Shown: piece by piece, positions 1-7,721 of the stretch
Layout: the number at the start of each line of letters is the position of its first letter
Position numbering within the stretch: position 1 is the stretch's first letter
Assembly (NCBI RefSeq): GCF_904848585.1
Contig: NZ_CAJHCR010000008.1
Coordinates: 124,001-188,000, forward strand
DNA length: 64,000 nucleotides
Direction: 5' to 3'
From: Paraburkholderia kirstenboschensis
Lineage (GTDB): Bacteria; Pseudomonadota; Gammaproteobacteria; Burkholderiales; Burkholderiaceae
Notes under the pieces: generated by a model
What the model saw: the letters and a program-made list of their open reading frames with translations, nothing else
Database searches by the model: none
What the model was told of the DNA's origin: nothing
Position numbers and translations under genes: made by a program

Positions 1-1
1 G

Positions 2-1267
2 ATCAAGCTCGAGCAGAACTATCGTTCGACCGTGCGCATTCTCACGGCCGCCAACAACGTGATCGCGAACAACCCGAAGCTCTTCGAAAAGAAGCTGTGG
101 TCCGAGCACGGCATGGGCGATTCGATCACTGTCACGCCATGCAACGACGAAGAGCACGAAGCCGAGTCGGTAGTGTTCCGTCTGTCCGCGCACAAGTTCG
201 AGCGTCGCGCGAATTTTCGCGACTATGCAATTCTCTATCGCGGCAACTTCCAGGCGCGCATCTTCGAGCAGGTGCTGCGCCGCGAGCGCATTCCGTATGT
301 GCTGTCGGGCGGCCAGTCGTTCTTCGACAAAGCCGAGATCAAGGACATTTGCGCGTACCTGCGCCTGATCGCGAACGCGAACGACGACCCCGCGTTCATC
401 CGGGCGATCACCACGCCGCGTCGCGGTGTCGGTAACACGACGCTCGAAGCACTCGGCTCGTTCGCGGGTCAAGCGAAGGTGTCGCTGTTCGAGGCGGTGT
501 ATATGGGCGGCATCGAAGCGCGCTTGTCGCCGCGTCAGATCGAACCGATGCGCGTGTTCTGCGACTTCATGCAGCGCCTCACCGACCGCGCCGAAAAGGA
601 TGCGGCGGGCACGCTGCTCGACGAGTTGATGGACGCAATCCACTACGAAGCGTATCTCTACGACGCATTCGACGAACGTCAGGCGCAATCCAAGTGGCAA
701 AACGTGCTGGAGTTCGTCGAATGGTTGAAGCGCAAGGGCACGAAGGCTGAGCCGCAAGGCTCGAATGGATCTGCTGGCTCGGCCAACGACGAGGCAACCG
801 GCTACGACACGGCGGACGGCTTTGGCGACACCGGCAAGAATCTGCTGGGCCTCATCCAGACGGTCGCGCTGATGTCGATGCTCGAAGGCCGCGAAGAAGA
901 CCCGGACGCGGTGCGGCTCTCGACCGTGCACGCGTCGAAAGGGCTCGAATATCCGCACGTGTTTCTGGTGGGCGTCGAAGAAGGAATCATGCCGCATAGA
1001 GGCGGCGCGGACGACGAGCCGGTCGACGACGCGCGCATCGAGGAAGAGCGCCGTCTGATGTATGTCGCGATCACGCGCGCGCAGCGCAGCCTGCATCTGA
1101 ACTGGTGCAAGAAGCGCAAGCGCGCACGCGAGACGGTGGTCTGCGAGCCGTCGCGGTTCATACCCGAAATGCTGCTGGACGACGCGCCGCCGCCGACGCC
1201 CGAAGAGGCGCCGATGTCGCCAAAAGACCGTCTCGCGAGTCTCAAGGCGCTGTTGCAGAAGCCTTGA
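2..1267 (+). CDS. rep: ATP-dependent DNA helicase Rep/UvrD family, C-terminal part (5' truncated by window)
   Basis: The frame is open from base 2, so the gene begins left of the window; the 421 codons seen are the 2A/2B C-terminal half of a superfamily 1A 3'-5' helicase. Visible motifs are QNYRST (motif IV) at the edge, VRLSTVHASKGLEY (motif V) near base 910, and EEERRLMYVAITRA (motif VI) near base 1040. The stretch AILYRGNFQARIFEQVLR is typical of Rep rather than UvrD or PcrA, which is why rep is preferred. Rep removes proteins ahead of replication forks and helps restart. An inserted Gly/Ser/Asp-rich loop (about 760-840) lies in the 2B-2A region. The short tail fits Rep. GTG at 32 is internal and is not the start. 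Confidence 0.9.
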   Translation: MKLEQNYRSTVRILTAANNVIANNPKLFEKKLWSEHGMGDSITVTPCNDEEHEAESVVFRLSAHKFERRANFRDYAILYRGNFQARIFEQVLRRERIPYVLSGGQSFFDKAEIKDICAYLRLIANANDDPAFIRAITTPRRGVGNTTLEALGSFAGQAKVSLFEAVYMGGIEARLSPRQIEPMRVFCDFMQRLTDRAEKDAAGTLLDELMDAIHYEAYLYDAFDERQAQSKWQNVLEFVEWLKRKGTKAEPQGSNGSAGSANDEATGYDTADGFGDTGKNLLGLIQTVALMSMLEGREEDPDAVRLSTVHASKGLEYPHVFLVGVEEGIMPHRGGADDEPVDDARIEEERRLMYVAITRAQRSLHLNWCKKRKRARETVVCEPSRFIPEMLLDDAPPPTPEEAPMSPKDRLASLKALLQKP

Positions 1268-1380
1268 AAACGGTGGTCAGCGCGTGCGCGGGTAAGACCC
1301 CGTTGATCTGAGGTGCTTCACCGGTTTTCGCGGATAGGCGCGCTACAGTGGCGCGGCTAGTAGGTCGCACGTTAGCGCGG

Positions 1381-1430
1381 CTTCATGCACGTTCACGCAC
1401 CTTCGAGCACCTTCGCGCACCTTCGAGCAC
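1381..1430. repeat. Five tandem 10-bp units, consensus CTTCGNGCAC
   Basis: Five imperfect decamers run head to tail immediately ahead of the SnoaL-like gene. Units 3 and 5 are identical (CTTCGAGCAC); units 1 (CTTCATGCAC), 2 (GTTCACGCAC) and 4 (CTTCGCGCAC) differ by one to three bases. The array ends 20 bases before the chosen start codon, so it would lie in the 5' leader. No function is known; it may be simple slippage expansion. Confidence 0.7.
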
Positions 1431-1450
1431 GCCAACTGGAGACCGCCCGC

Positions 1451-2020
1451 ATGACCTCGCCGACGCTCGCGCCTTACACCCGCGCCCTCGAAGCCTACAT
1501 CGACGCGAAAGACAACACGCGGGCGCAACGCATGCCGGATGCGTTTGCTTCCGACGCCGAGCTCACCATTTCTCTTGCGACGTCGGCAATCGCCTTTCCC
1601 GCGCGCACTGTCGGCATAGACGCGATCACGAAGACGCTCATCACCGATTTCGGCGCGACGTACACGCGGTGCCGCACGTATTACGTGTGCGACTCGCTGA
1701 CGGTGCGCGACGGTGCGATCGATGCGCTGCCGTGGCTCGTGCTGATGCGTGAACCGGCCGCCGGCGCGTTGCGCGTGGGCCACGGCGTGTATCGCTGGAC
1801 TTTCGACGAGACACCCGCTGTCAGCCGCTTTCATATTCACATCGCACGCATGGACGTCGTGCCGGATGCGAACGGCGCATTGCTCGACGCGTTGCAGGAA
1901 GGCTTGAGTTATCCGTGGCTCCCGCCCGCCGAACTGCACGCGCGTTTCACCGAGCTTGTGCGCAGCACGCCGGCGCTCTCATTTGTCGATGCGTTCGCTC
2001 GTCCCGTCGACGCGCAATAA
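1451..2020 (+). CDS. SnoaL-like / NTF2-fold hypothetical protein
   Basis: Protein of 189 residues, whose N-terminal portion (PYTRALEAYIDAKDNTRAQRMPDAFASDAELT) resembles SnoaL-like polyketide-cyclase or limonene-epoxide-hydrolase fold proteins: a cone-shaped alpha/beta barrel starting with two helices. No catalytic residues can be assigned. ATG 1451 is chosen because TGGAGA sits 8 bases upstream. An in-frame ATG at 1385 would place the decamer repeats inside the protein and lacks a good ribosome site. The gene stands alone between rep and a convergent cytochrome gene. Function unknown; the fold call is moderately sure. Confidence 0.7.
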   Translation: MTSPTLAPYTRALEAYIDAKDNTRAQRMPDAFASDAELTISLATSAIAFPARTVGIDAITKTLITDFGATYTRCRTYYVCDSLTVRDGAIDALPWLVLMREPAAGALRVGHGVYRWTFDETPAVSRFHIHIARMDVVPDANGALLDALQEGLSYPWLPPAELHARFTELVRSTPALSFVDAFARPVDAQ

Positions 2021-2054
2021 AGCCGGCACTCGCCCGCGTGAATCCGTCGAGCAT

Positions 2055-2092
2055 GAAAAAATCCCTGCCCGCGTCGCTGCGGTGCAGGGATT
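2055..2092 (-). terminator. Rho-independent terminator of the cytochrome c gene
   Basis: On the minus strand AATCCCTGC pairs with GCAGGGATT around a GC-rich loop and is followed by TTTTTTC. It lies 60 bases after the stop of the minus-strand cytochrome gene and just beyond the convergent SnoaL-like gene. Confidence 0.75.
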
Positions 2093-2151
2093 CGATTGTC
2101 GGGCAAGCGGCGCGCAGTTGTCTTTGCGCGCGATGAATGCGCATTTGCGCA

Positions 2152-3078
2152 TTACTTCGCGGCACTGACCATGTAGTCGACGGCGGCCTTCACGTCGGCA
2201 TCCGAGGCGTTCGAGCCGCCTTTAGGCGGCATGGCGCCCTTGCCGTGCAGCGCATAGTTGTAGACGGTGTCCATCGGCTCCTTCAGGCGCGCCGCCCACG
2301 CTTCCTTGTCGCCGAACTTCGGTGCGTTGAGTACGCCGGCAGCGTGACATGCCTGGCAGACCTGCTGGTACAAGGCCTTGCCCGCTTGCGATGCATCCGC
2401 GCTTTGCGCGGCGGCGGCTGCGGGCGCCGCGGCTTGCGGGACGCTCGCCATTGCCGCCACTGCGGCGGCGGCTTGTGCCGCGCCCGCGTCGGAAGCGCCG
2501 CCGGCTGCTGTTGCACCGGAAGCGCCGGCCGCGCCGGAAGCGGCAGCAGCGCTGGACGCGGCCGCCGCGCCCGATGCCGGTTGCGCCGGTTCAGCGAAGC
2601 TCGCGCCGGAATTGTTCGCCATGTAGGTCACCGCGCGAGCGATTTCGAAGTCGCTGTAATCGTCCGGGCTCGTGCCTCCGCGCGGCGGCATGGCGCCTTT
2701 ACCGGCGAGCGCCGCGTGCAGCAGCGTGTCGAAGCCTTGCGAGATACGTGGTGCCCAGTCGGCAGTATTGGTGAACTTGGGTGCGCCTGCCGCCCCTGAC
2801 GCGTGACAGGCGGAGCAAACTGCCTTGTAGACCTCTTCGCCGGTCTTGTAGACGCGTGGCGCGTTGGCGTCGCGAATGTCGACTTGAGCGAGAGGCTTGA
2901 TGCGGGCGGTGACCTCGGCTTGGGAGAGACTGTCGGTGCCGGCGCCGGTGCGCGTCGAATTGTCGACGTAGTAAGCCAGCAGAACGATGATAACGATCGG
3001 CACAGCAAATCCGGCGATGACCGCGGCGATGAGCTGTCCAGGGGTTTTGATCGGGGCTCCGTGTGGTGCTTCGCTCAT
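2152..3078 (-). CDS. Membrane-anchored di-haem cytochrome c (c5/CccA type)
   Basis: A 308-residue protein with one N-terminal membrane anchor (about residues 14-37) followed by two class I cytochrome c domains. Each carries one CXXCH haem site (VCSACH near residue 90, VCQACH near 245) and a distal Met in GAMPPRGG or GAMPPKGG. The domains are joined by an Ala/Ser/Gly-rich linker of roughly 60 residues. It is probably a periplasmic electron carrier to an oxidase or other acceptor. ATG 3078 is chosen over the upstream in-frame start at 3147 because GGAG lies 11 bases upstream and the anchor then sits at the N-terminus. Domain paralogy within the protein suggests internal duplication. Confidence 0.88.
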   Translation of the reverse strand: MSEAPHGAPIKTPGQLIAAVIAGFAVPIVIIVLLAYYVDNSTRTGAGTDSLSQAEVTARIKPLAQVDIRDANAPRVYKTGEEVYKAVCSACHASGAAGAPKFTNTADWAPRISQGFDTLLHAALAGKGAMPPRGGTSPDDYSDFEIARAVTYMANNSGASFAEPAQPASGAAAASSAAAASGAAGASGATAAGGASDAGAAQAAAAVAAMASVPQAAAPAAAAAQSADASQAGKALYQQVCQACHAAGVLNAPKFGDKEAWAARLKEPMDTVYNYALHGKGAMPPKGGSNASDADVKAAVDYMVSAAK

Positions 3079-3356
3079 GCTTGTCTCGTCTCCGTGGGTA
3101 TGTGAGCGGTACAGCGCGACGGCAACTTCTTGTTCTTGATCGGCCACGGACGATTATAGACGCAAGCTTTCGACGGCGGCGAGGGCCGCGGCGCGCTGTT
3201 CAGCAGGCGTTTACCCGCATCGCGCGAAGTGGTGCAAAGGTGTGCGAAGGCGCTGGAGACGGGCTCGAAGGCCGTCCGGTGGACGGTATGGCTGAAACCG
3301 GGTATCCTTTCGGTCTTGCTTTGGCGCCGCATCGCTCAGATTGCCGCGCTTTCGCG

Positions 3357-3383
3357 TTTCTTGTGTTTCTTGTGCTTCTTGTG
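3357..3383. repeat. Three tandem 9-bp units TTTCTTGTG ahead of the tRNA
   Basis: Two identical TTTCTTGTG units and one CTTCTTGTG unit end five bases before the tRNA acceptor stem. This is probably the tRNA leader or promoter-proximal sequence; no function is assigned. Confidence 0.6.
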
Positions 3384-3388
3384 TCATA

Positions 3389-3464
3389 GCGCCCGTAGCT
3401 CAATGGATAGAGTACTGCCCTCCGAAGGCAGGGGTTGCTGGTTCGATCCCAGCCGGGCGCACCA
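3389..3464 (+). tRNA. tRNA-Arg (anticodon CCG)
   Basis: A 76-base cloverleaf with acceptor GCGCCCG pairing CGGGCGC, discriminator A and encoded CCA. The anticodon arm CTGCC-CTCCGAA-GGCAG gives anticodon CCG, reading CGG arginine codons. The T arm CTGG-TTCGATC-CCAG is intact. No integrase or duplicated 3' end is seen nearby, so nothing indicates use as an attachment site. Confidence 0.95.
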
Positions 3465-3485
3465 ATAACGTTGGCTCAGAATCAA

Positions 3486-3518
3486 GGGTTTAGGCAAACA
3501 ACGCCTAAGCCCTTTTTT
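3486..3518 (+). terminator. Terminator after tRNA-Arg
   Basis: GGGTTTAGGC pairs with GCCTAAGCCC (one G-U pair) across a 7-base loop and is followed by TTTTTTA, 22 bases after the tRNA. Confidence 0.85.
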
Positions 3519-3620
3519 ATTTCCCGCGCGTTCACGGGTTCACGCGTTCAGCTTCCCACGCCATTCCCCGCCTCATCTCCAGGCTTGTCCGCTCCGCCCA
3601 CTCCCGTTAGAATCCCCCGG

Positions 3621-3731
3621 TCATTGGGGAGTAGCCTTCCTTCACGCATCGCATGAAGGAGAGCGCGTCAACATACTTGACCTGACGGGTCATGGCGCGT
3701 TCGACCGGGTCGGTTTGGCGAGACCATTGGC
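3621..3731 (+). promoter_or_regulatory. yybP-ykoY (Mn2+-type) riboswitch aptamer
   Basis: The hallmark conserved blocks occur in order. GGGGAGTAG lies at 3626-3634. A local hairpin CCTTCA/TGAAGG (3639-3659) follows, then GTCAACATACTT at 3667-3678, and GGCGAGACCATTGG at 3717-3730. CATTGG near the start can pair with CCATTG at the end (one U-U mismatch) to close P1. Further downstream GGTCGGACG (3747-3755) and CGTCCGACC (3784-3792) form a perfect 9-bp stem that could be the expression platform. The family senses Mn2+ and controls metal exporters or cation transporters; here it leads the antiporter gene at 3884. Assignment is by motif memory, without a covariance-model search. Confidence 0.82.
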
Positions 3732-3883
3732 GCACTGCTTCGTTCTGGTCGGACGGGTGGCGGTGCGTCATTGGTTCGTCTTACGTCCGACCGCGGAGCC
3801 GCTGTGAAATCACGTTGTCCCCTACCCAATTTCCCCCTGCGCTATGGGCTGCGCCGCGCGTTTCCCGTCGATGGGAGACGTGC

Positions 3884-4894
3884 ATGACCGGTCTTCTCAT
3901 CGAACTGGCCGTCATGCTGGTCGTCATTCTGGTGGCGGCCGAGCTTTTCACCAACGCGCTCGAACATCTCGGCGAGCGCCTCAAAATTTCGGAAGGCGTC
4001 ACCGGCTCGCTGTTTGCAGCGGTCGGCACTGCGTTGCCGGAGACGCTCGTGCCGCTGATCGCGATCATCGGCGGTACCGCTGATCATGCCGTCAATGAGG
4101 AAATCGGTGTGGGCGCAATCCTCGGCGCCCCGCTGATGCTTTCCACACTGTCCACCTTCCTCATGACGCTCGCGATCCTGCGTTCGCGCGGCATCGGCGG
4201 ACGCGTCGCGCCTGAACGCTCGGGCTTCACGCGCGACCTCAACTATTTCCTCTTCGCGTTCCTGCTGGCGGCCGCGGCCATGTATGTGCCGCACGAGCAA
4301 AGAATCGTCCGCGCGCTATTCAGCATTGCACTCGTGGGCGTGTACGTCGCCTATGTGGTGGCGACCTTCCGCGCGTCGAACAGTCTCGTGGATGCCGGCC
4401 ACGGCACCGAGGCTCCAGGCAAAATGATGCTCGCGCGCCTCGGCGTGCCGACCAACCTGGCGACGATCGCCGTCCAGCTCGCGCTCGCGGTCGCCTTGCT
4501 GGTGTGGGGCGCCGAAGGATTCATCCACGGCGTTCGAGGCGTGTCAGAGGTATTCGGCGTCTCGCCGCTGCTGCTCTCCCTGCTGATCATTCCGATCGCC
4601 ACCGAACTGCCGGAAAAGGTGAACAGCATCCTGTGGATTCGCCGCGGCAAGGACACGCTGGCGTTCGGCAACATCACCGGTGCGATGGTGTTTCAGGGCA
4701 CGTTGCTTCCGGCGATCGGCATTCTTCTGACGCCGTGGACGCCGCGCATCGAGGTTGTCACGGGCATCGTCATCACGCTCGCCGCGGCGGCGTGGCTGCG
4801 GCTCAACGCGCGGGAGCGCGGCGCGCCGGTGTGGGCGTTGCTCGTGTGCGGTGCGCTATACGTGACTTATCTGGCGATTACGCTGAGCCGCTAG
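3884..4894 (+). CDS. Sodium/calcium exchanger family cation antiporter
   Basis: A 336-residue inner-membrane protein with about ten hydrophobic segments in two inverted halves. Each half carries a CaCA-type acidic signature: GTALPETLVPL near residue 45 and ATELPEKVNSIL near residue 235. These resemble the alpha repeats that bind Ca2+/Na+. ATG 3884 follows GGGAG by six bases; an upstream GTG in the same frame would run through the riboswitch and is rejected. A yybP-ykoY element precedes the gene, so the transported ion may be Mn2+ (or Ca2+) exported against Na+ or H+. Exact substrate cannot be told from sequence. Confidence 0.85.
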   Translation: MTGLLIELAVMLVVILVAAELFTNALEHLGERLKISEGVTGSLFAAVGTALPETLVPLIAIIGGTADHAVNEEIGVGAILGAPLMLSTLSTFLMTLAILRSRGIGGRVAPERSGFTRDLNYFLFAFLLAAAAMYVPHEQRIVRALFSIALVGVYVAYVVATFRASNSLVDAGHGTEAPGKMMLARLGVPTNLATIAVQLALAVALLVWGAEGFIHGVRGVSEVFGVSPLLLSLLIIPIATELPEKVNSILWIRRGKDTLAFGNITGAMVFQGTLLPAIGILLTPWTPRIEVVTGIVITLAAAAWLRLNARERGAPVWALLVCGALYVTYLAITLSR

Positions 4895-5405
4895 GCGTTG
4901 CGCCCGTGTGTGTCACCGTAGCCGGGCAGATTCCCGCGGCGCTGTAGGCGTTCCGGGGACCTCGCCGGGCGTTTTGCATAATGCGGCAGGGTTCGCGGAG
5001 TCTGCGCTGCAGCGTGCGACTGGGCGGTTCACTTCACTTGTCGGGTGTTTCACGCAGCGCGGGCGGGAACTGCGCAGCCCGCGCTAAGGTTCCGCGTAGA
5101 CTCGCGGACCCGACGCGTCCCCCTACGCAGCCCCTTAAGGTTCACAAAACCTAGGGCGCCCTCACGCCACCCCGCCCCCGGCAACCCCGCTCAGCGCTCT
5201 TGCCCCCCGCCTCACGCGTTCCGCAATGCATCGATTTAAAGGCTTTTCCAGTGCTAACTCTTGGAATCGCACAGGAGGGCGCAACGGCATAATTTCGACC
5301 ATGTTCCATTGGCCTCGGTGCCCATCTGTCTGGCGTGAGCGGCTCGCCGCATCAACCGCCATACGGGCCGCGACGCCGGCATTCATGTTCGGGTGAATCA
5401 AAATC
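4895..5405. other. Intergenic region ahead of the ACP/LuxC operon
   Basis: About 510 bases without a supported gene. The last 180 bases turn more AT-rich (around ATCGATTTAAAGG near 5229-5241) and presumably hold the operon promoter, but no convincing -35/-10 pair, sigma-54 or sigma-28 site was found. Confidence 0.4.
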
Positions 5406-6068
5406 GTGACTCTGAGACTTTTCGTGTACGGCGCCGGCGGCTTCGGTAAAGAAGTGATGGATGTCGCGCGCCGCCAGAACGCGGTGAGTCGACGCTGGGA
5501 GCAGATCTGCTTCGTCGACGACATTCGCACAGAGCGCGTGTTCTACGGCACTCAGGTATTGCGCTTCAACGATGCGGAAGTCGCCGAACATCTCGACCAG
5601 GCCGAATTCGTGATCGCCGTGGGCGAGCCGGCAGGCCGCGAAAAGCTCGGCAATAAGCTGCGCGAAGCCGGTGCCCGCCTGGGCCAGGTGATCGACCTCA
5701 GCTCGCTCGTCGCCGACACCGCAACGCTCGGCGAAGGCCTCGTGGTCACGCCGCTGTGCTCCATTTCCAGCGACGCACAACTCGGCCGCAATGTTTGCGT
5801 GAACACCATGTCGATTGTCGGCCATGACGTACAGGTCGGCGAAAACACCGTCGTCTCGTCGATGGTGAACATCGGCGGCGCGTGCGTGATCGGCGCGAAC
5901 AGCTACCTCGGCATGGGCGCGTTGATCAAGGAGGGCGTGCGCATCGGCTCGAATTCAATCGTCGGCATGGGATCGGTCGTGTACTCCGACATTCCCGACG
6001 ACGTGATCGCCCTGGGCAACCCTGCGCGCGTTGCCCGTCCTAATACCGACCGCAAGGTCTTCAAGTGA
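5406..6068 (+). CDS. NeuD/PglD-like sugar O- or N-acyltransferase (left-handed beta helix)
   Basis: A 220-residue protein with an N-terminal Rossmann-like UDP-sugar binding half (LFVYGAGGFGKEVMDVA) and C-terminal hexapeptide repeats (VGENTVVSSMVNIGG, IGANSYLGMG, IGSNSIVGMGSVVYSD), ending GNPARV. This is the PglD/NeuD family of CoA-dependent acyltransferases acting on nucleotide-activated amino sugars. The start is GTG 5406, because no ATG precedes the conserved glycine motif; its ribosome site is weak. First gene of a tightly packed operon with an ACP 13 bases downstream, so the acyl donor might be the neighbouring ACP rather than CoA (inference). Confidence 0.85.
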   Translation: MTLRLFVYGAGGFGKEVMDVARRQNAVSRRWEQICFVDDIRTERVFYGTQVLRFNDAEVAEHLDQAEFVIAVGEPAGREKLGNKLREAGARLGQVIDLSSLVADTATLGEGLVVTPLCSISSDAQLGRNVCVNTMSIVGHDVQVGENTVVSSMVNIGGACVIGANSYLGMGALIKEGVRIGSNSIVGMGSVVYSDIPDDVIALGNPARVARPNTDRKVFK

Positions 6069-6081
6069 GATTGGCAAAGAA

Positions 6082-6321
6082 ATGACGAACAGAGATAAAT
6101 ACGATCAGGTGTTCATGGACAGCTTCGCCGTTCCGCGCGACGCGCTGAACGAAGCTTTCGTCTATCAGTGCGTGCCGGCGTGGGATTCGGTCGGCCACAT
6201 GGGCATGATCGCGGCGCTCGAGGACACATTCGGCATCATGATGGAGACCGACGACATCATCGAATTCGGCTCGTACACGATCGGCGTCGACAAGCTCAAG
6301 AAGTACGGCGTAGAGCTATGA
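6082..6321 (+). CDS. Acyl carrier protein
   Basis: A 79-residue acidic four-helix carrier protein. The phosphopantetheine serine is Ser36 in WDSVGHMGMIAALEDTF, which departs from the fatty-acid synthesis ACP motif DSLD and matches stand-alone carriers of secondary or surface-glycan pathways. ATG 6082 is chosen over upstream in-frame codons that overlap the previous gene. The stop overlaps the next gene's ATG (ATGA). It is likely charged by the downstream ligase. Confidence 0.92.
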   Translation: MTNRDKYDQVFMDSFAVPRDALNEAFVYQCVPAWDSVGHMGMIAALEDTFGIMMETDDIIEFGSYTIGVDKLKKYGVEL

Positions 6322-7721
6322 ATTCCGGGTTCGTTAGCCGGCAACATCCTGAACGCGCAGCGCTCATTACGGAGAGCGGTGTGACGCTCACGTATGCCGA
6401 ACTGCATCAGGCCGTTGACCGGCTCGCGACCGCGTTGCCTGCAAGGCAACTGCTTTTTATCGTCGGCGGCAACGATCTGCCGACGGTACTGTGCTATCTC
6501 GCCTCGCTCGCGAGCGGCACCGTGCCGCTGCTGTTGAGCAGCGGGCTCGATCAGCTGCAATTGAATCGCCTGATCGACACATACGACCCGGCGTACATCT
6601 TCGCCTCAACCGGTGCGGAACACGGCATGCTGGTCCACGAGGAAGGCGCCTACGGTTTGTATCGCCGCGCCGATTCGGCGCGCGTCGACCTTCACCCCGA
6701 CCTCGCGTTGCTCATGACGACGTCGGGTTCCACCGGCTCGCCCAAGCTCGTGCGACTGAGCGCCGCAAATTTGCGCGCGAATGCGACGTCGATTGCCGAC
6801 TATCTGCGCATCACGCACGAAGAGCGCGCGATCACGTCGTTGCCGTTTAACTACTCGTATGGTCTGTCGGTTATCAACAGCCATTTGCTGGCGGGCGCGT
6901 CGCTCGTCGTATCGGACCGCTCGCTGATGGATGCCGCGTTCTGGCGGCAGATCAACGAGCATCAGGTGACGAGTTTTGCGGGCGTGCCCTACAGCTACGA
7001 CATTTTGCTGAAGCTGCGTCTTGCGCGAATCAACATGCCGTCGGTACAAACGTTGACGCAGGCGGGCGGCCGCATGGACCCGGCGAAGCTTCGCCAGGTC
7101 AGCGAAATTTGCCGCGCAAAGGGCATTCGCTTCTTTTCGATGTACGGTCAAACGGAAGCGACCGCGCGCATCGCCTATCTGAGCCCGGAGGAAATCGAGC
7201 ACAAGGCGGGCAGTATCGGCCGCGCGATTCCGGGTGGCCGCCTGTGGCTCGAGAGCGACGACGGCCGCACGATCACGGGACCCGGCGAAGTGGGCGAACT
7301 CATCTACGCGGGCGGCAATGTGTCGATGGGCTATGCGCAAAAAGCGGCCGATCTCGCGTTGGGCGATCTGAACGGCGGCACGCTGCGCACTGGCGATCTT
7401 GCGCGGATCGATGAAGACGGCTGTTTCTTCATCGAAGGGCGCCGTCATCGCTTCCTGAAGATACTGGGCCTGCGAATCTCGCTCGATGCGGTCGAGCAGA
7501 TCGCCGCCGACAAAGGCTTTGCCTGCGCCGCAAAGGGCACCGACGAGCAACTGGTCATTCACGTAGTGGACAAACCGGATTTCGTTGCAGACGAATTCAG
7601 GAACGCCATGGCGAAGTCGCTTGGACTTCATCCTTCTGTCGTCGCCGTGAGCCGCTTGCCGGAACTGCCGCGCCTACCCACAGGAAAGGTTGACTATCAA
7701 TGTCTGACCCAATTGTGCTGA
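6318..7721 (+). CDS. AMP-forming acyl ligase (acyl-CoA/ACP synthetase superfamily)
   Basis: A 467-residue ANL-superfamily enzyme. The phosphate loop TTSGSTGSPK is at 134-143. The A5 motif MYGQTEATAR follows, then TGDLARIDEDG (A7) with the hinge region GRRHRFLKILGLR. The C-terminal catalytic lysine is Lys457 in PTGKVDY. It should activate a carboxylic acid as acyl-AMP and pass it to a thiol, most simply the ACP encoded immediately upstream with which it shares an ATGA overlap. The substrate acid is unknown; the protein is shorter than long-chain fatty acyl ligases. The ATG at 6318 fits the family N-terminus. Confidence 0.9.
   Translation: MNSGFVSRQHPERAALITESGVTLTYAELHQAVDRLATALPARQLLFIVGGNDLPTVLCYLASLASGTVPLLLSSGLDQLQLNRLIDTYDPAYIFASTGAEHGMLVHEEGAYGLYRRADSARVDLHPDLALLMTTSGSTGSPKLVRLSAANLRANATSIADYLRITHEERAITSLPFNYSYGLSVINSHLLAGASLVVSDRSLMDAAFWRQINEHQVTSFAGVPYSYDILLKLRLARINMPSVQTLTQAGGRMDPAKLRQVSEICRAKGIRFFSMYGQTEATARIAYLSPEEIEHKAGSIGRAIPGGRLWLESDDGRTITGPGEVGELIYAGGNVSMGYAQKAADLALGDLNGGTLRTGDLARIDEDGCFFIEGRRHRFLKILGLRISLDAVEQIAADKGFACAAKGTDEQLVIHVVDKPDFVADEFRNAMAKSLGLHPSVVAVSRLPELPRLPTGKVDYQCLTQLC

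Noticed and set aside
2137..2799. Large plus-strand frames opposite the cytochrome gene
   Set aside because: They are antisense shadows of an Ala-rich, high-GC coding region, with no ribosome site or recognisable domain.
3389..3464. tRNA-Arg as an integration site for a mobile island
   Set aside because: No integrase, no duplicated tRNA 3' end and ordinary genes on both sides.
5045..5239. A 64-codon plus-strand frame in the operon upstream region
   Set aside because: Pro/Arg/Ser-rich with no ribosome site; it looks like random high-GC sequence.
4895..5405. Sigma-54 or sigma-28 promoter ahead of the ACP/LuxC operon
   Set aside because: Candidate GG/GC or GCCG elements do not have the needed spacing or partners.
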